Origin: Phialocephala subalpina
Taxonomy: Eukaryota; Ascomycota; Leotiomycetes; Helotiales; Mollisiaceae
Reading direction: 5' to 3'
Assembly (NCBI GenBank): GCA_900073065.1
Contig: FJOG01000004.1
Coordinates: 2,075,604 to 2,139,603, forward strand
DNA length: 64,000 nt
The notes below the pieces were generated by a model that saw nothing but the letters and a program-made list of their open reading frames with translations, ran no database searches and was not told the DNA's origin. Below, in pieces: positions 42,914-53,102 of the stretch. The stretch's first letter is position 1; each line of letters opens with the position of its first letter. The translations under genes and the position numbers were made by a program.

Positions 42914-44131
42914 TTATAGACCCAAAAGACTCCGTAGGGACGTTACGACTTTGGTATCCCTCAGCTTGTGCTCAGGCTGATTCCCAAGTTGGTCCCATTT
43001 GAAACACCCTGCAAAAGGTTTACATTCACAGAAACCAGGGCGTAGCCACTTTGTCTGATAATCCGGATGTTCCACGTACATTGTACATTCTTGCCAAGCC
43101 TTAATAACTTCGGCGACATTGTCTATAACCTTTGTTTGAAAGGTATCTTCGTCCATTTCCAAACCAATATCTGCCCAAAGTGGGTCGAAGAGTTCGTCGG
43201 ACTGATTATTGCCGCCTATCAAAGACAGCCAGCGCTCTGCCCACCAAGGTAAGTATCCAGAATATTCCCAATCAATAATCGCCTCTATCTTGTCACCTTT
43301 TACCATAATGTTAGAGAGATTCAGATCTCCATGAGTAAGGATGTATGGTTCTGATTTTGGAAAGTTATTTTTGAGTTCTTGATATTTTTCTTCGATTTCT
43401 TGTGAGTCCTTAGTCTTATGGAGAATAGAAAGTCCAAAGCGAAGGTCTTTTTCAAGATTCTCGAACCACTCGTCTGTCGTACGCCCCATTTTTCTACATG
43501 TAGGGGCAGTGCGCCGGAGGCAATTGCCAATTAGACAATCATCGAGGAGGCCGCCATCGACTTTCCTAGCTACTGGCGATGTGAACTGTCTCCACTGTTT
43601 GATAGCATTGCCGAGCTGGTCCTTGTAGTTTGACTTTTGCTCTGGAGAGAGAGTATGCCAAATTGTATTCAACCCCACGCCTTGAGCTCGAGACATCAAT
43701 GTGAGATCTACTTTATCTGTAGGTGCACTGAGTTTCCGCATTTCTTTCACAAGTGGGATGTTCAAGCTTGGTTGATTACGCAGAAACTCTTGGCTGATGA
43801 AATCGTTCCCGAGTGAAGTATCGTTTGGTTGGTCGCGGATCAACCATCTAGATCCAACTTCCCATATTCCTGTGTTGCCACGCGTGTGGATGATTCGAAT
43901 GCGTGATCCGTACGAAGCAAGGAGTTCATTGTAGACGGTCCAACCGCAGGACCAACATAACTCCTTGTCCGCAAAGTTGACGCCATCGTAGACTACGTTG
44001 AAACCCTTGATAACCCCTTTGCGTTTCTCCAATAATTCGTCGGGTGTTATACCATTGGGTGCGTATATAAGATTTTTGTAAATCTTTTCCGGGTGGGAAT
44101 AATCCTCGCGATCTCTAGCAGCCTGGGCCAT
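42914..44131 (-). CDS. Aminoglycoside phosphotransferase-like (APH) kinase domain protein
   Basis: Intronless, 405 aa, ATG at 44131. The APH fold is shown by the catalytic loop YILTHGDLNLSNIMVKGDKI (~265) and the metal-binding IDWEYSGYLPWWAER. The N-terminal lobe is weak (GSRIRIIHTRGNTGIWEVGS). Fungal genomes have many such proteins of unknown substrate; resistance to aminoglycosides should not be inferred. The frame is intact, with unbiased codons, though both sides are AT-rich, gene-free and RIP-like. So it is an island within eroded repeats, possibly carried there by duplication or transposition. Catalytic Asp and the DFG-equivalent IDWE are both present, so activity is plausible. Confidence 0.85.
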   Translation of the reverse strand: MAQAARDREDYSHPEKIYKNLIYAPNGITPDELLEKRKGVIKGFNVVYDGVNFADKELCWSCGWTVYNELLASYGSRIRIIHTRGNTGIWEVGSRWLIRDQPNDTSLGNDFISQEFLRNQPSLNIPLVKEMRKLSAPTDKVDLTLMSRAQGVGLNTIWHTLSPEQKSNYKDQLGNAIKQWRQFTSPVARKVDGGLLDDCLIGNCLRRTAPTCRKMGRTTDEWFENLEKDLRFGLSILHKTKDSQEIEEKYQELKNNFPKSEPYILTHGDLNLSNIMVKGDKIEAIIDWEYSGYLPWWAERWLSLIGGNNQSDELFDPLWADIGLEMDEDTFQTKVIDNVAEVIKAWQECTMYVEHPDYQTKWLRPGFCECKPFAGCFKWDQLGNQPEHKLRDTKVVTSLRSLLGL

Positions 44132-45066
44132 GGTGAATCTTGAGTCGTGCTCAATATTGAATGTTCATAGGGTAGGCGAAGTATAAGATAATGAATTACT
44201 TGATTAAAACAAAAAACTAAGATTATTTCCTCTTTTAAATAAGTAAATCCTTCTTTATTCTAATTCAAATAATACGATTTACGCTAAATTAATATATTAT
44301 AAAGAAATAATAAAGCATTTAATAATCCTTTATTAATTTTCTTTATATTATAAAACAAAGAAAATAAGTTTCAAAAATAAATAGAAGATAAAAACCTAAT
44401 AAATACTTTTATATTTCTAATAATAAAGAATTTTTAATTATTTTATTACTTTTTTATTTAAGCTTTTATCTTACAATATGAAGGGGTCACCAAAAGGGGT
44501 TAATTAGAAAGCAAGTAAAAATAAATCGGATTACTGAAACTTAAGGAAGAAAGGTAAAGTCGAACCAAAGCTCGATTCTTTGAAGCTCGGCCGATAGCGT
44601 CGAGTTGAAAGTGGACGTATAACACGTGATAGCGCCCTATAACATATAAAATAAAAAACTAATTTAAAATTATATTTTCTTGATTAAAGAAAACAAAGAA
44701 TTATTTATTAATTCTAATACTTAAAATAAATTATTTATTAGGTTAGAACTTTCCTTTATAATTAGTAAAAGTTTTTATTCTTTTAGAAATACACTAATAT
44801 TACGTGAATTTAAATGAATAAAGAAATTCCAATTATTTGTTTAGATGAATTGGTCTTGAAAGACATTTCTTTCTTTGTTATAGCAAAAAGAGATTCACGC
44901 AAACAGTACACAAGGAGAGTTAGTACATTAGGTGAGCTGGCGCATGAGGAATGATGGCTGCTGGCCATTGGGCCTTAATAAATATAAGCATTGAAAACAG
45001 TGAAATGACTGGTAAGTACTCTGAAAGAGTATGAAAGACTTATGATAGACATAATCACAAAGGTAT
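44132..45066. other. AT-rich decayed region
   Basis: About 930 bp, extremely AT-rich with no coding frame; probably an old, RIP-eroded repeat bordering the APH-like gene. Confidence 0.6.
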
Positions 45067-47331
45067 TTACGAAATGTGAGCTATGACTTCCATTTGCACC
45101 AGCATAAAAATAAACACAAGAATCAAATGTTCAAGATTCAAAGGTACACAATCCCTTCTCCTACCGTGTCCTCGCCCACTAATGTATCTCAAAGTCCACA
45201 ATTTGTCCTTGTTCGAACTCCGAAAAACAACCGACAATCCCAGATTATACATATTGATCAGCCCCTCACAGAAACAAATTCCCACAAAAACATAATTTCC
45301 ATCCTCCTCTCTCAAAATATACGGCTCTTCGCTGCCAAGAAAGATACACACCAGATCACCTACCCTCACATCCAACCTCCCCAATCCAAACTTCAAAGTC
45401 TTGGTAGTGAAGTATCTCCCGGGCGAAGTACAACAATGAATGTGACTCAGCAATGCTTTCAAATTGGTATCCTCTGTCGAAGCCTTCGCACCTGGCGGCC
45501 TCCCAGCACCTGATATCTCAGGAGACGTCACGAATGACACGTCACACAAACGAGTTATATAGTTGAAGAACCACGGATGGATGTCCTCTTCAACCGCCAT
45601 CGCCGTACATGTCTCTTCCAGCTCTGCAAGCTTCACCAACTTGGCCTGAATATCAGTCTCCCGAATCGAGACAGAATTGAAATCTTTGAAATCTCTTTTC
45701 TGCAGAGTGACTTCTTTCATCACACGTTGAGCTGCGATGTAGGCACTGAACAATGACTCCAGTAATGACCTCGACATCGGGAACGTTTCTCCAACGTCAC
45801 TTATTTGATCAACAATACAGCCGCGGATTGTGAAAGTGTAGGGCTCGAATTGTGTTTGAAGATGTCCTTCTTGTATGGGCATCCCACCACGCCTTGACAT
45901 ACGAAGATTTGGGAAAAGATCCTCGTTGACCGGCATATCTGGGATTGAGATTTCCCAGTCTGGCACCCAGGAGGGCAGACACGGGGATTGTGATGTCGGC
46001 GGCAAGCAGTAATCCAAAATCCTCAGCCCACTCTTCCCCAAATGAAGATCCACTCCTTCGTGAAGTCGACGTTGATATGAATCTTCTTGGGACTCGCCAA
46101 TTTGAGCATCAGCAAATCGGACATAGGTGTCGATTGGAGACATGGGATAGTCTGCTGTGATAGAATCATAATGGTCGGCCAATCCTACAAGAGCATATAT
46201 TTTGTCCCGAGGCTCTGTTGCTTTACAAATTCTAAATCTCGGCACCAGGTTTTCAAGCCAAAGATAGGTCGGCCTACTGTGACGTAGAAGGGAGACGTCT
46301 TCGGATCGATCATATTCCTGAGAAAAATCTCTCGCCAGCTTGGACCATCGTGGCCGCATTTCATTGTGTCCGCGCAACGGATCAAGGAAATGCTCGTGTG
46401 GAGAATGCTCAAAATGGAGAGACTGGGTGCGGGAGGACGGGTAGATTTCCGACAACATAGACCAAGGAAGTGTTTCATGGCCGCAGACAACTTGAAGAGA
46501 TTTTGCGAGTGTAGCTTCCTGAATGACCCATACTCGCTCCCACCAAGGATGTTGAAAAATTCTATCTATCGCATTAATTTCGCCGTTGTTCGGTTCATCA
46601 TGACCTGGGCGCTGGCTTGATCTTCGGTGTAAAGGAAGACTTTCAATGTAATCGTCCCAATTGTCAGTGCCTTCCTCTAGAGCATCGGAGCTGGCATCAC
46701 TTTGAGGCTCTGGCTCTGAGCTAATCCGAGTATTGCCGAATTGCTGTACAAATTTCTCCACGTGCTCCGCCGCTCTTTCGTCCCTTTGAAATGCGAGTTG
46801 AATATGCGAGTCGCCGAGACCAAGAAAGACCAGAACACGCACAGCACTGAGGTAAAAACGGCTCATAATTTTTACTTGAGTAGAACGCTCTGCATTGTCG
46901 TTTTGATTTATGCAAGGTGCATCGATCCGAGATTCGCTGCGCATGGAAAGACACTGAAGAGCCTCGAACAAGTTCCTGGAGACAGAAAGCGGTGAATCAT
47001 CAAGTAGTATAGAGTTTGAAGAGCCAGAATCTCCCCAGTGATATGAGAGCGCTTCATATACAGGACGCTCCCACCACGATACTCGAGGCAAGCGACATCG
47101 AATCGTCGTCGGATATTCTTCGTTGGCATCAAGAGGAGCAGGAAGCACCTCAACAAGATGATAATTGCCTTGACCTGAAGGTGGTAGCGGGAGATACTCA
47201 TATGAGTTTGATCTCGAATGCTCAGGCGGAGTGCTTGTCTCATTGGAGGAATGTGATGGTGAAGAATATTGTTGTGGAGCTGACGCTTGTTCTTTTTCTC
47301 TCCATGTCGCCGCGACAGACGTCCTAGTAAC
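45067..47331 (-). CDS. HET-domain protein (HET-6 type), 5' end unresolved
   Basis: An open frame of ~755 codons runs from a TGA at 47334-47332 to the stop at 45067. HET landmarks: SYEYLPLPPSGQGNYHLVEV (N-terminal strand), YEALSYHWGDSGSSN, RIDAPCINQNDNAERSTQV and WWERVWVIQEATLAKSL. KATEPRDKIYALVGLADHYD then follows. The usual LWIDAICINQ is shortened to SRIDAPCINQ. No ATG lies upstream of the HET core in this frame before the stop; the only early initiator-like codon is a GTG at 47148, inside the domain. A 5' exon must be missing (a TAG acceptor at ~47325 is possible), or the gene has lost its start. The C-terminal part ends in a hydrophobic tail (LEHLILVFIFMLVQMEVIA). Same type as the 35.5-kb relic. 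Confidence 0.75.
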   Translation of the reverse strand, partial: VTRTSVAATWREKEQASAPQQYSSPSHSSNETSTPPEHSRSNSYEYLPLPPSGQGNYHLVEVLPAPLDANEEYPTTIRCRLPRVSWWERPVYEALSYHWGDSGSSNSILLDDSPLSVSRNLFEALQCLSMRSESRIDAPCINQNDNAERSTQVKIMSRFYLSAVRVLVFLGLGDSHIQLAFQRDERAAEHVEKFVQQFGNTRISSEPEPQSDASSDALEEGTDNWDDYIESLPLHRRSSQRPGHDEPNNGEINAIDRIFQHPWWERVWVIQEATLAKSLQVVCGHETLPWSMLSEIYPSSRTQSLHFEHSPHEHFLDPLRGHNEMRPRWSKLARDFSQEYDRSEDVSLLRHSRPTYLWLENLVPRFRICKATEPRDKIYALVGLADHYDSITADYPMSPIDTYVRFADAQIGESQEDSYQRRLHEGVDLHLGKSGLRILDYCLPPTSQSPCLPSWVPDWEISIPDMPVNEDLFPNLRMSRRGGMPIQEGHLQTQFEPYTFTIRGCIVDQISDVGETFPMSRSLLESLFSAYIAAQRVMKEVTLQKRDFKDFNSVSIRETDIQAKLVKLAELEETCTAMAVEEDIHPWFFNYITRLCDVSFVTSPEISGAGRPPGAKASTEDTNLKALLSHIHCCTSPGRYFTTKTLKFGLGRLDVRVGDLVCIFLGSEEPYILREEDGNYVFVGICFCEGLINMYNLGLSVVFRSSNKDKLWTLRYISGRGHGRRRDCVPLNLEHLILVFIFMLVQMEVIAHIS

Positions 47332-48266
47332 TCAAAAAATCAGGTCCTCTTTTACACTTTCTACAATTTTGAGAGTACAAATGCTCCGATGAAGACTGTA
47401 ATATTGACGCAAGAATTGAAGCAAAGGTACCTAGATGAAACATGGAGAACACAACGAAGAAGCAACCAATGCAATGAGAGTTCGTTGAGTATCAAGCTCT
47501 TACGCAGTGCAGCAAAGCAAAACATCAAGCTCTGTCGAGAAACCAAACAGGAAGGCATTCCCTGTTCCTCAGCCTGATATCTAGGACCCTCAGCTCCTCG
47601 CTCGTGATCTTGTCTTGGCCTCGCCACACACGACATCAAGCATCCAACCAATGGTTTATAATATCATTAAGAGCACAAAACAATTTTTCTCCAAATGAAA
47701 GAATACATATTATTCAACAAGCTAAAACGTCCTCAATAAGGAAATAAACAAATAAACAAATAAAGCAGGCACTACTGCAGCAGTCTTCAAAAGTCAAAGT
47801 ATGTTGACACGAACGGCGCTGGGTGTCAGAAGACTAAGGAGTCCATATGGTACGAAGATAAGGCCCGAATGGATTTTCGATTGAGTGCGAGGCTGACGGG
47901 GTGATGAGTTCTCGAGTGGAGGAATTGAAAGAAAGAAAGATGACGAGAAGAGAAGAAGGAAGGGGGAACCGAGAGATGAAGGTCAAGAAAAGAGTGGGGG
48001 CATGGGACTAACCTCCTTCCCAACTTCTCCAATCTCAACAGGCAAGCACGAATCAAGATTGATTGTTCTGTTGGAACCTGGGAAGAGTAAAGATCATGCA
48101 AACTGGTGATCAACGCCATTATCATTTCTATGGGTGATCTAACAGATCAAACGAAATATCTATCCCAATTAGCCGCAGATTTTGTGCCCAACATAGCTGG
48201 ATCATGCTCGCTAGCTTATTGAAAGTTCCATGCGCCTAACTCCAAAATATTTTTTAAGATATGACC
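47332..48266. other. Intergenic between HET and CYS3 genes
   Basis: About 930 bp, no supported gene. May contain the missing first exon of the HET gene in its left part. A short 8-bp tandem repeat lies at 47742-47764. Confidence 0.4.
47742..47764. repeat. Microsatellite, three AAATAAAC units
   Basis: AAATAAAC repeated three times, the last ending in G. Confidence 0.6.
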
Positions 48267-49587
48267 TCATGTAGCATATTCCGCAAAGCCGTTGATGCCA
48301 TTGAAACCATTGGTGATCTTTGGCCCAACGACTGCCTTCTCGAGAGCCTGCAAAGTATCCGCCTTCAAGTCCTCAGCATCCTCGATACCGCAGCTCATTC
48401 GGACCAAGTCATCGAATACACCGACTGCCTCTCGTTGGTTTTTGGGAATGCCTGCGTGTGTCATGCTGCTTGGAACCTCGACCAAACTCTCGACTCCTCC
48501 TAGAGACTCTGCTAGGGTGAACAGAGAAGTAGCTTGGCAGAAGCGCTCCGCAGCAGCATGTCCCCCCTGGATTCTGAAAGAAAGCATACCACCACCCATG
48601 CCATTTCGGTGTTGCTTGATAGCAATGGCTCGATGAGGATGCGAGTTCAGACCGGGATAATTGACCGCAATAACGTGTGGTGAGCCCTCCAACGCCTTCG
48701 CAACAGCCGTAGCATTGGTGCTAGCTTCCCTAACTCTCAAATGCATAGTCTTAAGACCTCGATGTGCAAGCCAGCAGTCGAAAGCCGAAGGAATAGCACC
48801 AATCGCATTCTGCAAGAAGCTCAATCTCTTATGCATCTCATCCGAGTTGAAAGCCGCAACACCCATAACCACATCCGAATGTCCATTGATATATTTCGTG
48901 ACCGAGTGAACCACAATATCCGCACCATGATCCAACGGGTTCTGAACATATGGACTCATGAATGTATTGTCGACAACGACCATGATACCATGCTGATGAG
49001 CCTGCGTGACGACAGCTCTGATATCCACCAAGCGCAATGTAGGGTTCGAAGGAGTCTCGATCCAGACCAGCTTCGTCTCCGGTGTAATGTGCTCGCGGAT
49101 ATCGACCTCAATTTCGGGTGTAAAAGTGACCTTTACACCATGCGCGCTCGCAACTTGTGTGAAGTATCTGTGTGTGCCTCCATAGACATCGCTGACGCTT
49201 ATGACATGACTTCCGGCCGCCAGAGATTGTAGAATGACAGCTGTAGTCGCAGAGCCAGAGGAGAATGCTAGTGCGTGTTTAGCATGCTCGAGTGCTGCTA
49301 CGGCGATTTCGAAGTTATCGCGGTTAGGGTTCGAGGAGCGGCTGTACTCGTATTTGCCTATTGGCTTACCAACGCTGGACTGTGCGAAGGTGGTCGAGAG
49401 GGAGATGGACTCGATGACGGCGCCGGTGACTGGATCGTGAGGAGAACCAGCATGCTGTCTCTTCGTTAGTACAGAACTGGTCGTGATGAACTTGGAGGCA
49501 ACGTACAACTGCTAAAGTTCCAAAGCGGTGGACTGGTGATCTCGCCCTCGGTGGTGTGGCTATAGAATGAGCCGTAATGTTCGTCAT
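48267..49587 (-). CDS. CYS3: Cystathionine gamma-lyase
   Basis: Exons 49507-49587 and 48267-49454 give 1269 bp and 422 aa, joined at GTLAV/HAGSPHD; the intron has CTAAC 16 bp before its CAG. Class: PLP-dependent Cys/Met metabolism enzymes. Seen: HAGSPHDPVTGAVIESISLS, the PLP-binding Lys at ~214 in VVHSVTKYINGHSDVVMG, FSSGSATTAVILQSL and the C-terminal SSMTHAGIPKNQREAVG with MSCGIEDAEDL. The family contains gamma-lyases and gamma-synthases; the pattern and length match fungal CYS3 (mecB in Aspergillus), which splits cystathionine into cysteine, ammonia and 2-oxobutyrate in reverse transsulfuration. Cytosolic. It shares an 890-bp promoter with a divergent Zn2Cys6 regulator. Confidence 0.9.
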
Positions 49588-50476
49588 GTTTGGAATTGTT
49601 GTTGTTCTTGAGAGGATCGCGGGGTCGAGAAAAGTATTTGGCGGGGTTCTGGAAATCGGGGCTAGAAGTCCGAAAAGCTCAATTGCGATGCCGTAACAGG
49701 TCCGGTGGAAGTGAAGGAGAATTTAACGGGGCCGGGCAGGGAGTATTTATACGATGGAAACATAAGATGATGGCCATTTCAGTTCTAGAAGGCAGGTGAA
49801 TCGGCTCGATTCGTAAGTTTCCTTGACTCTTAACGACAAAGACTCGAGCACGCAATCGATCGAGTCACGTTGCAAACGAACAAGGCTTCGCAAGGCGTGA
49901 GAGGAAAATTCGAGATTAGTCAGCCTCCTGGACATGTCATTCAATTACAGTATTTTGGAATCATGGTGGCAATTTATCCATCGTAAGCACGGTAAAGGCG
50001 AAGATAAAAATACATATTTCTTTTCGTGCCGTACCTGCATGCAGTTCCAGCCGTGTATTTCCGAAAGTTGGACAAATAAAACCTCGTGCCGTATCTTCGA
50101 GTAAGGCAGACAGCTTTGATAAATGTAGGACCTTTAATCGATATAAACACACCACGCCAACCGAATGCATCCCTCCATCCCTAGATTCAAAAGCCGAATA
50201 ACCCTCAGCCTCGAGTATCGTACGAGCTCGTACATACGGATAGTAAGACAGCCGATTGGCTTGTGAAAGAGTCGGGATCCCTTCAAACCGGTTCCCGACG
50301 TCAGAGGGCACAGGGCACGCAGGCAGCGACTGCTTTGCAGCACAGCCTTCACTCCTCAATTCTCATCCCCTTCCCCTTCTAAGGGTATACATGTCTGCAT
50401 TGAACCCGCCATGTATGCTGTTCTTGTTCAACAGGTCTACTCGGTTCCTTGACTCGACAAACTTCAATTAGGCGCA
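49588..50476. promoter_or_regulatory. Bidirectional promoter of CYS3 and a Zn2Cys6 regulator
   Basis: 889 bp between divergent start codons. No coding frame is convincing. Whether the regulator controls CYS3 cannot be told. Confidence 0.4.
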
Positions 50477-51984
50477 ATGCCCCCACGCAGGTCCCATAAG
50501 AAGTCAAAAGCTGGCTGTCAAAGGTAAGTAGTGCGAAGACAGAATGTTTCAGATTTCCTGTGAGCACTTGTCCTTGCGAGCATTTCCAGTGCACACGTTG
50601 TCATCTTGTCGGATATCTCGTATGCTTTAGCAAACTTCGGACTGACTTCAATGCCTGCAGATGCAAGAACCGGAAGATCAAGGTTAGCAATGTGCCAAAT
50701 ATCTTTGGGATAACTCTGACACTCGTTCAGTGTGATGAAATACACCCAGCTTGTGGAAATTGCTTAAAGCATGGTGTGCCGTGCGATTTCGAAGGCGGTC
50801 CTATAACTCCGACGGCTACAACTCCTCCCTGCTTTGCCAAACAAGACACGGCAGAGAGCGGCGGCCATGCCTCCTCAATCTCGACTCCTCGAACCGCTGC
50901 ATCTGTCATCGTTCCCTTCTACCAACAACCACAAGCCCTAATCAGAGCCCAGCAAACCCCAGCTGCTTCACGGTCACTAGAACTCAAGCTCATGCACCAC
51001 TTCACTGCTCGAACATGCTTCACCTTCTCGGATACAATGGAACAGAACAACGCATGGCAGGTCGACATACCAACAATCGCATACGATGCACAATACCTGA
51101 TGGATGCTATCCTAGCAGTGTCTGCTTTGCACATGCGAGTCATGTATCCGGACGATCAGAGCCTCATCCGAGCCTCGCATGGCTATATGGCATCTGCCCT
51201 CTCGCAATACTCAACACTGCTGAACCAGGGGCTCTCGGAACTCAACTCAGAAGCCCTTTTTTCCACGGCAGCCTTGATAGCCTTCCAAGCTTCGGCTTCT
51301 CGGTACTTTGACGATGAAGGATCTTATACCTTACCACTCGCCTGGTTCCATTCCTTCCAAGGAGTCAAGACAGTCGTAATGGCAAGCTGGCAATGGCTCA
51401 GGAAAAGCGACAAAATCTACCCAATCATCAATTCACAACCGGCTCTATTTCTAGACCTCGACCCGGAACGAAAGCTCTTCTTTGCTCCGATCTTAGACGG
51501 TCTTGAAGAGCATCTGGAAAGTTTGCCAGAATCGATGCGCGTCGAGACGAAGCAGGCATATGTACACGCTGTCGCCTTCCTGAACTGGGCACACGAACGA
51601 CCCGTAAGAAACAGGATCCTAGGGTTCGCAGCTACAGTTTCAAAACGCTTTGTGGACTTGATGGGACAATACGACCCTCGAACACTGGTCATCGCAGCAT
51701 GTTTCTTCGCCTTGACGAGAGTGGTCGACGGCGTATGGTGGTTGCAAGGTATTGCAAAGCGAGAAGTCAATGGCATTTTTACGCTATTACCAGCAGGATG
51801 GTTTCCAAAAATGGAATGGGCGATGAAGATCGCCAACTATGAAGGAGAAATTGATTCGGAGACCTGGGGGACTAGTTTGGCTGAGTTGAGAAACTTTAAG
51901 AAGGAAGAGAATAATGTTCACGAGCATATTGATCTGTTGGCACAGATCATGAATAACAACAGCCCGCCACTACCACCGGATTGA
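50477..51984 (+). CDS. Zn2Cys6 transcription factor
   Basis: Exons 50477-50523, 50661-50682 and 50731-51984 give 1323 bp and 440 aa. The zinc cluster needs two splicing events: exon 1 ends in KKSKAGCQ(R), the 22-nt exon 2 encodes CKNRKIK, and exon 3 starts CDEIHPACGNCLKHGVPCDF. The Cys pattern is C-x2-C-x6-C-x6-C-x2-C-x6-C at residues 14, 17, 24, 31, 34 and 41. The rest (LELKLMHHFTARTCFTFSDT; ILAVSALHMRV) is the fungal-specific regulatory region seen in sterol-uptake-control-type (UPC2-like) regulators. Nuclear, DNA-binding. The tiny second exon is easy to miss. Divergent from CYS3, 889 bp away. Targets unknown. Confidence 0.88.
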
Positions 51985-52541
51985 GGACATTATTGAAGGA
52001 CGAGGGTATGAAGACAGCTTTCGAGCTAGGGAACGCCAAGTGTCGAGATGTGAGGAGCCATACAAGGCAAACCTCTGTGTTTGTATTGGCATATCAGCGC
52101 CTGCCGACAACATCAATGTCTGACTGCTAGAGGGACATCAGCCGCTTTGAGGCAAATAGCGGAATTGGACTCTTTGGAGTGATTTACGATTGAATGAAGG
52201 AATGCCACCAAGAAGGATACCAGGAGGAGGATAACGTTCTAACATTTATTGATATATACTGTCATATTCAAACTTTATTTCTGCAAACTTTGCACTTTCT
52301 ATTCTTTTTTGTTTTCCTCTACCTCGTCACCAGATTGTCCAAGCCGCAACGGCCGAAGTATCTAACTACAAACCATTGACACTGCCGCACATAACTGATT
52401 CAAGCATTGCAACTCAAGAGATGGAAATATAACCTTGAACAGCTAGGGTATATCGTACAGGCTATCCAGCGGATCTAAACCGAGCATCACACCCATTCGC
52501 CAAAAACGCCTTCATCCCAATCATCGACACAACCTCATTCC
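51985..52541. other. Intergenic
   Basis: About 560 bp between convergent genes; nothing coding, only a pyrimidine-rich stretch near 52290. Confidence 0.4.
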
Positions 52542-53102
52542 TCACCACCTACCACCAGGACCACCAGGACCGCCCTGGCCTCCTGGTCCTCCCGGCCCTC
52601 CAAACCCACCGCCTCCGCCTCCATGATGTCCCCCAGGACCACCAAATCCACCTCCACCTTGCTGTCCTCCCGGTCCGCCGAATCCTCCTTGCGGACGTCC
52701 AAACCCACCACCGCCGCCATGATGTCCTCCACCTCCCTGATGCCCACCAAGCCCTCCTTGCGGTCCAACAAACCCACCACCGCCTTGGTGGTGTCCACCG
52801 TGATGACCACCGTATTGTTGTGGACCTGGACCACCGTTCATCATGCCGAAGCCGGGTTGTTGTTGTTGTTGTGGTCCGCCCTGTTTGGACGTCAGTTCTA
52901 TTCTCAAAATCGTGTAAAGTAGTAGAGGAATGAGAGGGGGTGGGAGGAGGGAGGAGGGTTGTATATAGGGGGTTAGAAGGGGCAAGAGGGAGAGGGAACA
53001 TACATAGCCGGCACCTTGACCAAATGCTGAGTTTCCATTTCCGTGTGCTTTCTTCTCGATCTTTTCTTCCACTTTGTGGATTATTTTGTTGAGGAGTGTC
53101 AT
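52542..53102 (-). CDS. Glycine-rich protein with amphipathic N-terminus
   Basis: Exons 53004-53102 and 52542-52880 give 438 bp and 145 aa. MTLLNKIIHKVEEKIEKKAH is an amphipathic, charged helix; the remainder is nearly all Gly/His/Gln/Pro (repeats like GGHHGGGGGFGRPQGG). No signal peptide, no enzymatic motif. The intron keeps the frame open too (126-bp-like length, read-through would add ~40 hydrophobic residues), so alternative retention cannot be excluded. Function unknown. Such short glycine-rich proteins are common in filamentous fungi and often stress-linked, but that is only general knowledge. Confidence 0.65.
   Translation of the reverse strand: MTLLNKIIHKVEEKIEKKAHGNGNSAFGQGAGYVCSLSLLPLLTPYIQPSSLLPPPLIPLLLYTILRIELTSKQGGPQQQQQPGFGMMNGGPGPQQYGGHHGGHHQGGGGFVGPQGGLGGHQGGGGHHGGGGGFGRPQGGFGGPGGQQGGGGFGGPGGHHGGGGGGFGGPGGPGGQGGPGGPGGRW

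Noticed and set aside
42914..44131. Antibiotic resistance gene (aminoglycoside phosphotransferase)
   Set aside because: The APH fold is widespread in fungi with unknown substrates; the fold alone does not support resistance.
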